The notes: generated by a model from the sequence alone, not told the origin. 64,000 nucleotides of DNA from Tenodera sinensis (GCA_030765045.1 CM060963.1:113142735-113206734); one strand, 5' to 3'; positions 1 through 10,499 are shown, numbered from the stretch's first letter. Program-made: numbers and translations.

Positions 1-7
1 AGCAAGC

Positions 8-348
8 ATGTTTTGGGACAGGAAGGTGTTATTGTATGAATTCCTGTCTACGGATACAACAGTCAATGCAGACTGCTACTGTAAGACATTGAAGAATCTT
101 GGTCGTCAATCCAAAACAAGAGGAGAGGCATGCTCACAAAGGGAGTGCATTTCCCTCAGGACAATGCTTGTTTGCACATTGCCCATGTGACAACCAATAT
201 CACCAACAAATTTGGATGGGATACTGTTACACACCCTCCCTACAGCCCAGACCTAACCCCAAGTGACTACCATCTTTTCCCTGACTTGAAGAAACGTCTG
301 GGTGGGATGCATTTCAAAACCAGAGAGGAGCTGAAAGAAAATGTTTAA
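8..348 (+). pseudogene. mariner transposase, C-terminal remnant
   Basis: This is the end of a Tc1/mariner DD34D transposase, cut by the left edge of the window. Frame 1 (from 8) reads FWDRKVLLYEFL then YCKTLKNLG, the mariner block before the second catalytic Asp. The frame then shifts, and from about 130 another frame gives DNACLHIAHV (second Asp, degraded DNARPH motif), HPPYSPDL and SDYHLF with the third Asp. It stops early after TREELKENV at 348. The frameshift and loss of the last ~40 residues make it non-functional. About 80 bp of decayed 3' sequence follow; I could not find its right terminal repeat. Confidence 0.8.
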
Positions 349-429
349 GCTACCTTCACCACACGATATACAAAACATGGTATACCACATGCAAAAATGC
401 ATTGATCAGAACATTAATTGTGTCAAATA

Positions 430-700
430 ATAGGAAAAGTCTAAGCTTTCCAAAAATGTATTATTCAATGACAAAAATGTTTTTCATTGTGAAATAAATT
501 AGGAATTTATTTTGTGGATTGATTACAAAATATTTTCTTTTATATTTAAATTTATATTTCAAAACGATTAGTGGAGTTGTGTCTCAAACTATTTGTTTTG
601 TTATAATATTTGTGTTACTTCAATGTCACTATCTTAAATTTTTACGTATTAATAAATATTGTTCTTTTATGCCCACTGCTTGTAGAATAAACTTGGACAA
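430..700. other. AT-rich spacer, nothing recognised
   Basis: AT-rich sequence between the mariner remnant and the next repeat. The only open frame (519-704, 61 codons) is hydrophobic and low in complexity, with no family resemblance. Confidence 0.5.
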
Positions 701-712
701 GTAGGATCAAAG

Positions 713-797
713 CAAAAAATTCAATGCTATAGCAAGGATTTGAACCACAGATCCTCAGGTTACTATGCTGCTACTCATAACTGTGCTACATTGGCAG
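713..797 (-). repeat. tRNA-derived SINE fragment, decayed
   Basis: It contains the antisense B-box stretch GGATTTGAACCACAGATC preceded by AAAAATTCAATGCTATAGC. This is the order seen in the better SINE copies at 5163-6165 and 32664-33029. The tRNA-like head is strongly diverged. Confidence 0.6.
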
Positions 798-859
798 TTG
801 GCGATGCTTCTGGTGTTTCCTCTGGTGATGAAGAAGCATCACCATCCACACCATGGAAA

Positions 860-980
860 CCCAGTCATTGTCCGGTCGATAATGCAGGAAAGTTAGCCTC
901 CAAAATGCGTTCCGGAAAATTAAAATGAAAGTATTGTTTAGTGTTATTAATTGACTCACCTTTTAGATTAAACTGATTAT
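860..980 (+). repeat. left part of a dispersed repeat related to 39.6 kb, split by LINE-1
   Basis: The run GGAAAGTTAGCCTCCAAAA, followed by TTCCGG and TAGTGTTATTAATTGACTCA, matches 39640-39720. The match resumes at 3930-3965 (ACTTCTAAGAAAG) against 39750-39770, on the far side of LINE-1. The repeat was therefore present before LINE-1 inserted. Positions 968-980 are the left LINE target duplication. Confidence 0.6.
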
Positions 981-3916
981 GTTGTTGTTAGCTAATGCTG
1001 GATTTCTGACAAAGAAGTCATTAATCCTCTTGCTCTCCAATATTTTTCACTGATGGATGGGGCACTAGAAGTGGCCGGGCATATTTGAAAGTGGTCTCGG
1101 TCCATTTCCTCTTGCAGATCACATAGAGGACAGAGTGGTGAAAAATATATCCCAATTCTATTTAAATGTTTTGCCAGACAATCATGTCCTGTAATCAACC
1201 TGAAGGTTGCAATTGCTGTTTTTCGAGGATACTCAGGAATTACCGTTTGAATGTTTGGTAGTTCCCATCTTTTATTTTTTGATTTTTCATAGTAATATTT
1301 AGCAATAACTTTTTTAATTCAGAGTTGACTAATCTTTTAGCTGCATAAAATGGTAGATTAACTATAGATTTTTGCACATTGCCAGTACCCTTTTTAGCAA
1401 GAAAATCAGCTTTCTCATTACCACTCAGTTCACAGTGAGCTGGTATCCATTGGAAGACTAGGTGTTTTTGAAGGTCTGTTAGATGGGTAAGGATTTTCCA
1501 ACATTCTATAATTGTTTGGTTTTTTGGTGACAACTTGGAAGTTATTGCTATAATTGCCGCCCTGGAATCTGGGAGAATAACTGCTTGATTAAAATGTGAA
1601 ATTCTGTACAAGGGATTTTGTAGGGCCATTCGAATTGCTTCAATTTCGCCATCAAAGTTTGTAGTTCCATAACTTAAAGATTTGTAATAGGAAAAGAGGT
1701 GACTCCAATCCCTACTCCATCTCGGTTTGATATCAGTGATCCATCAGTATAAATATGGAGCCATTCGTGTTCTGGAAATCTAGTATGGATTGTCTCTAAT
1801 GCCAATAATTTTAGAACACTACTTGGAGTATCACTTTTTTTAACTTCTTCTGTCAGGTGTAAGTAATATGTGATTTCTAATGTTTGTGTCAGATTGACTT
1901 TAGATATGAAGTTTTCCTTTGAGTTAGGGAGGTATACATTCTTCTTGATGTCTTGAATTTTGGAAAGAAACCTCTCCTGAGTCTTTAGTGTATGTGTAAA
2001 ATTTCTCTTGTGCCATGTGTTGAATGGGAGTCTGATGAACTTTTCGTGTTGAATAAGAGCTGCTTTTTCTATTTCTTATTCAATGGGGTATTGGTTGGTT
2101 AGTATTTCCATAGTCTCAGACTCTGGTTTTGAAAGATTTGAATTTTTTTTGTGTTTGCTGTTACAAGAACTTCGCTGCAGTAAGTAAATAATGGCTTTAT
2201 ATATACATTGTATGTTGTGTTAAGAGTTGCTCTGGAACATCCCCACTTCATTCCTGTTAGACGCTTTAACAGTGGAAGGCGCCTCTTTGCTCTTTGTATT
2301 ACATTTTCTATTTGTTTGGTCCATGTAAGTTTAGTATCAAATGTAACTCCCAAATACTTTGCTTCCTTTTTTTCTGGTAATTGTTGACCCTCAAAATTTA
2401 GTTTTATTTTTAGTGGTTTTTTTCTTAGTGAAAAGATTTGGTAGTTTGATTTTGTTGTATTAACAGTCATTAAATTTTCTTTGGTCCACTTTTGTGGGTT
2501 GTTTAAGGATTGTTGCATGGCTTTTTCTAGTTCTGTACTTTTGTTTTTGTGTTTTGAAGTCCACATTAGTAAGTCATGGGCAAATAGTGCACAGTTCACA
2601 CTTGATTCTTGTATTTGTTGTGGCAGATTGTTAATAAATATATTAAAAAGTGTTGTGCTGAGCACTGCGCCTTGTGGTAACCCACAGTGTACTTGTTTGT
2701 ATTTAGATATATTTCTGCCATATCTGGTTGCAATAAAGCATTGTGTTAGGAAATGGCATAGCCATGAAAACATTGGACCTTGTATCCCTATTTTTTTTAA
2801 CTATCTTTAGTAGTTTTGTTCTGCATATAGAATCATATGCACTTTGGAAATCAATAAAAACTGATAAATTATCTTCTTTTCTATTGAAGGAGTCTTTGAT
2901 TTCTTGACTGAGAAGTAAGACTTGAGAGTGGAACTCTCTGAATCCAGCTTGACATGGGGAAATTACATTTTGGGATTCTAGAAACCAATTTAACCTATTT
3001 GACATCATTCTTTCCATCACTTTTGCTATTATGCTAGTAAGAGCTATTGGCCTATAATTTTTTATTTCTGGTGCTGTTTTATCTTTCTTCAAGAGTGGCA
3101 CAATTATTGCTTTTCGCCATTCGGCAGGTACAGTGGTGTTCCAGGATAGATTGTAGAGTTTTAGTAGTTGTTGTTTTGCTGTTTTTCCAAGGTTTTTTAT
3201 GAACTCTGGATGTATGTGATCTGGTCCAGGAGACTTTTCGATTTTTAGATTATTAATTGCAATGTTCAGTTCTTGTATATTAAAATTTTGATAAAACATA
3301 TTGTATTGAGTGTTAGGATCACATTCTCTTTCTTGTTTCAAATCTTTCTTAAATTCTTTACGTTCCTTTTTGTTATTTCTTGTTACTTTATGTGAATTAG
3401 CATAATACTTACTGAATGTTTCGGCTATGGCTGCATCATTTGTTAATATTTTATTGTTGTGTATGATAGGTGTGCTGTTGCTTTCTCTCCTGTCCTTGAC
3501 ATTTTTTATGAACTTATGGGCTTTATTTACTTATGACCATATTACTTATGGCCATCTGTCCTATAATCCATTTTTTCTAAGAAATTATCAAAGTGATTCT
3601 TTTTAGCTGTATTAATTTCTTTTTTTAGTGAGGCACATTTCTTTCACCATATTTGTGTATCTGATATGTTTTTTGTTTTTTCAGCTGTATTTCTAGCTAT
3701 ATCCCTTTGCTTTTTCAGTTCTTCTAACTGGGGGTTCCAAAAGAGTTTGAAATTGTTTATTCTTCCACAAGGAATATGTTTTTTTGCAGTTTCTAGGATG
3801 ACTTTACAGAAATTTTTGTTCATATGATGGGTGGTCATGTAGCTGTGAGTTTGTTTGTTCTTTAAATTTATGTTCCAGTTCAGTTTTATATTTGTTCCAA
3901 TCTGCTTTTTTGAAGT
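981..3916 (-). mobile_element. LINE-1: 5'-truncated RNase H-bearing non-LTR retrotransposon
   Basis: A 2.94-kb retrotransposon in antisense, flanked by a perfect 13-bp target duplication TTAAACTGATTAT (968-980 and 3917-3929). The element ends in a short CAA-type tail (GTTGTTGTTA on the + strand) directly after the ORF2 stop, with almost no 3' UTR. The 5' end is truncated: no apurinic endonuclease is left. Order on the - strand: short upstream frame (3838-3644), reverse transcriptase (3341-2099), RNase H (1629-1240), Cys/His tail (1198-992). RT followed by RNase H and a tiny tandem tail fits the I superfamily (I/Nimb-like); the exact clade is inference. Confidence 0.9.
992..3838 (-). pseudogene. 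LINE-1 ORF2 (RT, RNase H, Cys/His tail), broken
   Basis: RT blocks read SPGPDHIHPEFIKNL, YRPIALTSIIAKVMERM, AGFRE, FIDFQSAYDS and CGLPQGAVLS in order. The catalytic box reads FAHD instead of FADD, so one metal-binding Asp is lost. After a frame change around 2703-2773 come the thumb, then RNase H with an ILPDSRAAI core and FQWIPAHCELSGNEKADFLA. The C-terminal part reads GHDCLAKHLNRIG then SPLCPLCDLQEEMDRDHFQIC, a Cys/His cluster. Frameshifts and stops near 1630-2090, 2703-2773 and 3341-3644 show a dead copy. A closely similar tail sits at 22186-22707. Confidence 0.88.
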
Positions 3917-3929
3917 TTAAACTGATTAT

Positions 3930-4165
3930 AACAACACTGTTTTCAGACTTCTAAGAAAGGAAGATATGTGACAAGTCTTGAGAAACATGCTACACTAGAG
4001 CTACCACAATGTGAAAAGGTTACTAAATCTGTATCTATTGACTTTAAGGTTTGAACAACACAGTTCTGAGTTTTAAGAACATTTTATGTGTATTTATTGG
4101 CAAATTAATTATACACTCGACTATATTTTCATAGTTCATAACGTAAAGCAATGTTATGCAATTCA
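3930..4165. other. right part of the split repeat, then unassigned sequence
   Basis: The first ~40 bp continue the repeat interrupted by LINE-1 (ACTTCTAAGAAAGGAAGAT compared with 39750-39770). The rest up to LINE-2 is AT-rich with no feature I recognise. Confidence 0.4.
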
Positions 4166-4188
4166 TCACATGTTGTTGTTGTTGTTTT

Positions 4189-4694
4189 CTAGTGCCTTGC
4201 ATCTGGCAATGAAGCCATTAGCATTCGTGCTTTCCAATACTTTTGAACAGTAGTTCCTTCTGATCTTAATGCTTCACAGGTCTTCAAGTGGTCTTTATTC
4301 ATTTCTGCTGGATCGTTACACAGGACACATATTGGTGAGGCTGAGATACCTATTCTGTAGAGATGACTTGCTAAGCAGTCGTGATTTGTCAATAGTCGGA
4401 AGGCTGCAACCGCTGTTTTCCTTGGTCTCTGGGGGATTATTCTGGGTTGGAAAGTAGTGTAATCCATTTTTTATCTTTGGCATTTGTTTCTATTTCTTGT
4501 AGGTATGAATGAGAAAATTTTTTAATGATCAAGCGTTTTATTGAGGAATATGAGAAATTGAATTTAGACTTTTGTTTTATTGTTGTGCCTTTCTTTGCAA
4601 GTGAGTCTGCAGCTTCGTTCCCCATGACTCCACAGAGTGCTGGAATCCATTGGAGATGAAAAGTCTTATTAACTTTTTGTAGTTGTGTTAACAT
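4189..4694 (-). pseudogene. LINE-2 RNase H end and Cys/His tail
   Basis: Frame 4694-4437 gives HLQWIPALCGVMGNEAADSL, the final RNase H block with its conserved NE.AD. Frame 4467-4189 gives LLTNHDCLASHLYRIGI followed by SPICVLCNDPAEMNKDHLKTC, and ends LPDARH-stop. The two frames overlap by 31 bp in different phases, so a frameshift separates them. The last ~40 codons recur in the short derivatives at 8333 and 56600. Confidence 0.85.
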
Positions 4695-4697
4695 TTT

Positions 4698-5162
4698 TTA
4701 GCATTCTCTAATTTTTGTTGACTTCTTTGTAGTATTTGAACATATTCCCTGAATTGCAGCTTTACAATCTGAAAGAATTACTGCCTTGTTAAATTTATTT
4801 AAGGGAAGATTTAATAATTGTCGGAGAGCAATGTGTATAGCCTTTATTTCTCCATCATAATTTGTTGTATCTCTGCCAACATAATGATAAAAGGAAAAAT
4901 GTGAACACATAACTCTAGCTCCAGTAAGGTTTTCCTTGGAGGATCCATCAGTATATATGTGCAGCCATTCTTCTGTGGGATACCTAGTACTGATTGTTTC
5001 CAGAGCTAAAAGTTTTTGTATTTCTTTTGGTGTGTCTGATTTACTTATTTCGTCTATTAATTCCAAATTGAAGGTAGGTTGATTTAATTCCAATGGATTT
5101 TCTCTTATAAGTAGATTTTCTCTGGTGTTAGGAATGTTCAATTTGCATTTAATCTTTGTTAC
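4698..5162 (-). pseudogene. LINE-2 RNase H, N-terminal half
   Basis: The frame contains EEWLHIYTDGSSKENLTGA, the first RNase H Asp block (YTDGS), then YDGEIKAIHIAL (catalytic Glu) and AVILSDCKAAI (second Asp). It ends in a stop at 4698 just before the frame carrying the rest of RNase H. Its upstream end is cut by the SINE cluster. Confidence 0.85.
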
Positions 5163-6165
5163 CTTAAGAGGTAGAACTGGAACTTAAAAATTCAATGCCA
5201 CAACTGGGATTTGAACCACAGACCTTCTGCTTGCCGGGCGGATGCTCTAACCACTGAGCTATTGTGACAAACTGCCAGAATGACATTAAATTCTCAAGTC
5301 AGTTCGTATTTCTCCTGGTAAACCACAAAGGCAGTCTCACCTCAGAGACAATTACCCCAATGGTGACTTACTATTGCAAGTACTTTATATCCCAGGATTA
5401 AATAACCTTCACATGGTAATTATTATTTATTTATGCCAACAAACTTACTGTTGGTGTTTTTAAACACACAAGCCGTGTGTGGGCAAAGTTTAAGAGGTAG
5501 AACTGGAACTTAAAAATTCAATGCCACAACTGGGATTTGAACCACAGATTTTCCGCTTGCCGGGCGGACGCTCTAACCACTGAACTATTGTGACAAACTG
5601 CCAGAATGGCATTAAATTCTCAAGCCAGTTCATATTTCTCCTGGTAAACCACAAAGGCAGTCTCACCTCAGAGACAATTACCCCAATTTACTTACTATTG
5701 CAAGTACTTTATATCCCAGGATTAAATAACCTTCACATGGTAATTATTATTTATTTATGCCAACATGTGAAGGTTATTTAATCCTGGGATATAAAGTACT
5801 TGCAATAGTAAGTCACCATTGGGGTAATTGTCTCTGAGGTGAGACTGCCTTTGTGGTTCACCAGGAGAAATACGAACTGGCTTGAGAATTTTATGCCATT
5901 CTCACACATTGTCACAATAGCTCAGTGGTTAGAGCGTCCGCCCGATAAGCGGAAGGTCTGTGGTTCAAATCCCAGTTGTGGCATTGAATTTTTAAGTTCC
6001 AGTTCTACCTCTTAAACTTTGCCCACACACGGCTTGTGTGTTTAAAAACACCAACAGTAAGTTTGTTGGCATAAATAAATAATAATTACCATGTGAAGGT
6101 TATTTAATCCTGGGATATAAAGTACTTGCAATAGTAAGTCACCATTGGGGTAATTGTCTCTGAGG
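5163..6165. repeat. cluster of tRNA-derived SINE units, direct and inverted
   Basis: Two antisense units in tandem (5163-5488 and 5489-~5763) are followed by inverted sense sequence (~5766-6165), giving a palindrome centred near 5763. The tRNA-like head is clear at 5916-5983. GTCACAA and TTGTGGC can form a 7-bp acceptor stem. GCTCAGTGGTTAGAGC forms a perfect D arm (A box), TCCGC/GCGGA an anticodon stem, and GGTTCAAATCC is the B box. The loop reads CCGATAA in the sense copy but CCGGCAA in most others. The body ends in an AAATAAATAATAATTACC-type tail. These are SINE heads, not functional tRNA genes. Confidence 0.85.
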
Positions 6166-6203
6166 TTTTTGGAGCTCCATTCATGTACTTTGTTTAGGGC
6201 TGT

Positions 6204-6899
6204 TTATATTCTGTCTTTAATTAATTCAGGTTTTTTTGGAGAGCCTGAAGTCCAAATGACTACATCGTCAGCAAATAAAGCCATTTTGGTTTCTAAAGTT
6301 TTTATTATTGATGGAAGGTCATTTATATATATGTTAAAGAGTGTTGTGCTTAGAACAGCATCTTGTGGAAGTCCTCGGTGTGTTTGTTTATATTTGGAAA
6401 TATATGTATTATATTTTGTGGCACAAAATCTTTGTGAAATAAACTGAGTTATCCATTTAAGCATGTTACTTTTCACACCTATTGATTGCAACTTCTCAAT
6501 TAATTTGTTTCTCCAGACTGAGTCATATGCTGATTTAAAATCAATGAATACTGCTAAGGTATCCTCCTTTCTATTGAAAGCTTCCTTGATGTCTTGGCTT
6601 AGTAGGAGTACATTTTCACTTGTACTATGATTCTGTCTGAAGCCGGTCTGTGAACTATTAATTAAGTTGTAATATTCTAGGAACCAGTTAAGTCTAGATG
6701 CCACCATTCTTTCCATCACTTTTGCAATAACACTGGTCAAAGATATTGGTCTGAAACTATTAATATTGTTTGAAGGTTTGTTTTTCTTTAAAATCGGGAT
6801 GATAATGGCTGGTCTGAAACTATTAATATTGTTTGAAGGTTTGTTTTTCTTTAAAATCGGGATGATAATGGCTTTTTTCCAGTCGGGAGGTACAGTCAT
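6204..6899 (-). pseudogene. LINE-2 reverse transcriptase fragment
   Basis: RT blocks SLTSVIAKVMERM, TGFRQNHSTSEN, FIDFKSAYDSVW, HRGLPQDAVLS and an intact ALFADDVVIW catalytic box. The segment IIPILKKNKPSNNINSFRP occurs twice in a row because a stretch of about 63 bp is duplicated in tandem (about 6750-6812 and 6813-6875). The frame then reaches a stop, and the LINE continues in the same frame to about 6166 (KNL) before the SINE cluster begins. Confidence 0.85.
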
Positions 6900-7049
6900 T
6901 CTCCAACACGTGTTATACAGTTTAAGTAGGATTTGTTTTCCTTTCCTGCCAAGGTGTTTAATAAACTCTGGGTGGATCTTGTCAGGTCCTGGACATTTTT
7001 TGTTCTGTAATTGTTCTATTGCTAAATCCAGTTCTGTTTCGTTAAAATC

Positions 7050-7500
7050 CTAAATAAAAATATTTATTTGTATACCTTTTGGCTTATTAGTTTCTCTGAT
7101 AGTTTTTTGGATAGCCTTATCTTGTTTTTTATACGCTTGGGGTATTCTTTGTGACTGAGCATAAAACTTGTTAAGGGATTCTGCTATTTCCCTATCTGTA
7201 GTTAAGCTTTTATTATTATGTTTTAATGGTTCAGTTGCATTTTTTGATAATTTTGTTTTATTAAGGAATTTGTATATTTTATTTCCATCTTTCCTATAGT
7301 CCATATGTTCTACAAAATTTGTGAAACTGGCCCTCTTTGCTGTAATTAATTCTTTCTTAAAAATGGCTGCTTTTCTTCTCCAGTTTTGTACAACTTCTGG
7401 ACACTTGGTTCTTTCGGCTTTGACTCTTGCTATATTTCTTTTGTGTTTTAACTTAGATAAAGATGGAGACCAAAAGTAGCTATATTTCTTTTACTTTCCT
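7050..7500 (-). pseudogene. LINE-2 linker between endonuclease and RT
   Basis: Frame 7304-7050 encodes a Lys/Asn-rich linker (YRKDGNKIYKFLNKTK). It parallels the region upstream of RT in LINE-1 (MTTHHMNKN frame, 3838-3644). Stops on both sides show decay. Function is inferred from position only. Confidence 0.6.
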
Positions 7501-7923
7501 TTGGGGATATGTGTTTTGGCTGCTGTCAATAATATTTCACAAATTTTTTTATTCATTTCATCTGTTGACTTGAACTCTGATTCTAACAGTATACTACACT
7601 TCCCTTCTATCTCATTTTGGAAACTGAACCAATCTGCTTTTTTAAAATTCCAAGAAGTTTTAATTTTTGGTTTGTTACTTTTATTTATTAGACCTCTTAT
7701 GGAGTTTATGGTGATTCTGTGGCCTGAACATGGGTCTTATATTATTTCTCTTTTTGTATTGTCAATTGTGTCAGATGACACCATCAGAAGATCAGAATTT
7801 CTTACCTGAACCATTATAATGAAGGTAAGTGGGTGGATCATTTGGATTAAATATTAATTCCATTGTTGATGAGTTTAATAGGTCTTCTATGACTCTTCCT
7901 GCTGAATTTATATGTCTGTAGCC

Positions 7924-8289
7924 CTACCTAGGGGAGGGTGCATTAAAATCACCTGTTAAAATACTTTTGGGTTCTATGGGAATAGAAGTTAGATCTAGTG
8001 TATTGTCTGGAGGATTGTAGATACTGTAAATTCTATAGTGGTAGTTACTTTTCCATACTTCAATTTTAACTATTTCTGATTTATCTTGTTCTTCCATTGT
8101 TTTTTGGATTTGGAAAATAGCTTTCATATTTCTTTTAATTCCTGTAAGAATACCACTTGCTATTTGACGAGCCTTTGGAAGTATATGTGTAGTGTACTGA
8201 TCCATTTCAAAGTATATTTCCTGTTCTTCTGATATATTGGCTTCTTGTACTGTGAAGACATCTATATCTTGGTCTTTTAATATTTTCAT
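7924..8289 (-). pseudogene. LINE-2 apurinic-type endonuclease fragment
   Basis: The 121-codon frame starts MKILKDQDIDVFTVQEANIS, where the conserved Gln-Glu of the exonuclease-endonuclease-phosphatase fold is visible. It continues with IYSIYNPPDN and ILTGDFNAPSP (GDFNA catalytic block). A stop follows SPR at 7924. The rest of the domain (7500-7920) is out of frame. Confidence 0.85.
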
Positions 8290-8332
8290 TAGCTCTTATT
8301 TTTTAGGCTGGGACATGCCTCCTGCATTCCAT

Positions 8333-8959
8333 TGTTGTTGTTGTTGTTTTCTAGTGCCTTGCATCTGGCAATGAAGCCATTAGCATTCGTGCTTTCCAAT
8401 ACTTTTGAACTGTAGTTTCTTCTGATCTTAATGCTTCACAGGTCTTCAAGTAGAATTCTTAAAGTATTGGAATTGTTGTGATGAAATTTGCCTAAAGATG
8501 TCCCCACCCGGAGATCCGATTGGGGGACAGTTTTAACTCCAGAATGTTTATCTTTAGGAGTCATATTCATGTATGTGGCTTTCATGTAACTGTTTTCTTA
8601 ACGGGCACCAGTTTTACAATGTGGCAGTTACATCACCCCACTTAAACCCCCATTTTGCAAGGGGGACCACACCTATCGTTGGTCAACGGGTCCATCGGAC
8701 CTAGCCGGGAGGACTAAATAGGTGGTATTTAGATCCACCGACCTTCCCCTCATGTGCTTCTGAGGGACGCTGTTGTGCTATGATAGGCCAGCACATATGT
8801 AAATGACATTTCCTCCATTTTAGATGAAACAGTTATACCGCTGTGATTCGGTCCCCAGAGCCTCATCTGTTAAAAGCAGGGTGCACCACAGGCAGGATGA
8901 GGATGGGAATTGAGTAGGAGAGGCTATAGGAGGCGCATCACTACCCCTTACTACCCCCC
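8333..8959 (-). mobile_element. non-autonomous LINE-2 derivative (5' leader joined to 3' end), copy 1
   Basis: Antisense. It begins with the CAA-type tail (GTTGTTGTTG on +) and ~115 bp nearly identical to the LINE-2 3' end (TGCCTTGCATCTGGCAATGA). It then switches at about 8452 to ~500 bp that are not LINE coding sequence. The block 8585-8955 is shared, in opposite orientation, with 56214-56590, where the same block is again joined to the LINE-2 3' end. About 130 bp (8453-8582) are present only here. No clear target duplication is visible for this copy. Confidence 0.7.
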
Positions 8960-9047
8960 ATCGCATAATGTGCAGTAGTAAAAATTTTTTTCCGGGTAGT
9001 TATATTTTATTGATTTGCAGTGCTACTAACTGTAAATTTATTTTCAG

Positions 9048-9282
9048 AGATCAGCCCTTGCTTATCATAGCGGTGCGAGTGCAGGCGATACAGTTCGTCG
9101 TCACATTGGAATTTCAACTTCAAGCACAACTAGTCGCTCCACTACCAAGACTAGTAGTAGTCCTTATAGAAGCGATACACAGCTTCGCCATACGTCAACA
9201 AGTACTAGCAATTATAATTCTACAAGTGATATGCCTTCATATGTTCGTGGCTTTGATTCTTCTCTACATAAACACAGGGAAG
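9048..9282 (+). CDS. Cirl: Cirl (latrophilin) cytoplasmic-tail exon, first in window
   Basis: Cirl is an adhesion GPCR of neurons and sensory cells; this exon belongs to the intracellular tail after the last membrane helix. The acceptor is TTATTTTCAG at 9038-9047 and the donor G|GTAAGT follows 9282. The 235-nt exon reads RSALAYHSGASAGDTVRRHI, a Ser/Thr-rich run, then SDTQLRHTSTSTSNYNSTSD and PSYVRGF, all characteristic of the insect Cirl tail. It leaves one base (G), which joins the next exon as a Glu codon. No upstream Cirl exon is visible between 1 and 9047, so the ectodomain and 7TM exons lie left of the window. The frame used differs from an overlapping open frame at 8968-9306, which is a shadow. 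Confidence 0.92.
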
Positions 9283-10303
9283 GTAAGTATTCAACTAAGA
9301 AAATAAAATAGTTTACTCTTGTGTTGATATTGATCATTTTCAAATTGTGGAACCTACTGCAGGTAATTTTGAAAATGTTAAAGAAATGTTAGAATAACTT
9401 AACATATACATTACCAAAAAAATATAGGGTAGTATTCTTATTCAATCAAAAGTTTAAACTACTCAGAAAAATATAATATGCACCTCATATCTTATCATTC
9501 TTCATGTTGTGCAATTCTATAATATTCTAACATCAATAGAGTTGGAATCCTATTTTACCCGCAGGATAAAAAACATCTTGCATATCTTTTGAAGAATAAC
9601 CAGTCTAGTACTATGTTATGTGAACTGTGAAACTAGAATTTTAAATGAATGATTTAAATTCATGAGTTAGAGACTTCAAGGGTGTACTAAAACTGGAGGT
9701 AAAAAATCCATTAACTCTTAACACTCTCTGGAAATGGGCAGAAAGTTGGGAAAATGGCCAAATATTTAAGCTGTGTCCTATATCACCAGCTGCTCTTTTG
9801 ATAGTTCATTTATAGATCTTAGAAATACATACCCAAGTAGCATTTGTATACGTGGCTAATTAATAAATCACATCACCTGAATGTAGGTAAGACTTGTGCT
9901 TCAGTTTTTATTTTTTTAGCTTAACATTCCAAAGATGGCTTCTTATTTTTGTACAAGTATCAGCAACAGTGCCTTTAAATTATCTTTTAACTATTAGTTG
10001 TATAAAATTAAATTATAGGAATGAGTGCATCAATCTATAGCTCATCAAATAAATAGCAACTAATAAAGCTTTTCTTAAGAAAACACACATTATAATGTTA
10101 CATTGCCATTCATGAACTGCTTATTCTTAAACCTAAGTTCATCAGTGTATCTGTACAACAAGAAAAGAAAATGTGCAGAGATATTTTTGGATGTGGCAAA
10201 TGACCTTGCAAGGATCTGTGCAAGTAACTTCATGCAAATTGGTGGTGGGGATAATGTCACTGTTTCCTACTTGAAATAAACAAGACATAACTGATCAACT
10301 GAT
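9283..10303 (+). other. Cirl intron, no further feature
   Basis: AT-rich intronic DNA between the first two visible Cirl exons. Apart from the MITE at 10304-10499 I recognise no repeat or coding sequence in this intron. Confidence 0.6.
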
Positions 10304-10499
10304 CATGGGTGTCGGCAGACGTATTTTCAGAGGGGGGCCACAGGTTGGAAGTTTGCAATCAAACAATATTAATTCATTATTCTGTTCTCAAAAGTTATAG
10401 TATTTGTTGCAGAACACTTAATTTGTGCTGAATAAAAATTCTTCTGTATGTCAAAATTAAAACAATAGTCTAATAGTAATTGACTGCACGATGCCCATG
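10304..10499. mobile_element. hAT-type MITE, copy 1 (CATGGG family)
   Basis: 196-bp element with terminal inverted repeats CATGGGTGTCGGC and CGATGCCCATG. It is flanked by a perfect 8-bp duplication CAACTGAT (10296-10303 and 10500-10507), the length made by hAT transposases. The interior (GGTTGGAAGTTTGCAATC, TATAGTATTTGTTGCAGA) matches the copy at 60907-61165. It has no coding capacity. Confidence 0.85.

Larger units (their letters stand above)
4171..8330 (-). mobile_element. LINE-2: second RNase H-bearing non-LTR element, interrupted
   Basis: Antisense retrotransposon of a sister subfamily to LINE-1. The 3' end is TAG (4189-4191), a few bases, then a CAA-type tail (4171-4185). It keeps endonuclease (8289-7924), linker (7304-7050), RT (6899-6204), RNase H (5141-4437) and Cys/His tail (4467-4189). 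Between RT and RNase H, where LINE-1 has about 200 residues, there is only a cluster of tRNA-SINE units (5163-6165). SINE insertion therefore came with, or was followed by, loss of LINE sequence. I found no convincing target duplication. Confidence 0.85.

Noticed and set aside
5916..5984. Functional tRNA gene
   Set aside because: Head-like structure occurs in many diverged copies, always joined to the same body and tail. The T-arm pairs poorly, and position 33 is C instead of U in most copies. It is a SINE head.
5163..6165. CRISPR-like or satellite array
   Set aside because: The units are ~325 bp, partly inverted, and carry tRNA A and B boxes. They are SINE copies, and there are no short repeats with unique spacers.
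8968..9306. 112-codon + frame over the first Cirl exon
   Set aside because: It is a shadow of the Cirl exon in another phase; the Cirl frame has matching phases with the next exons and strong family motifs.
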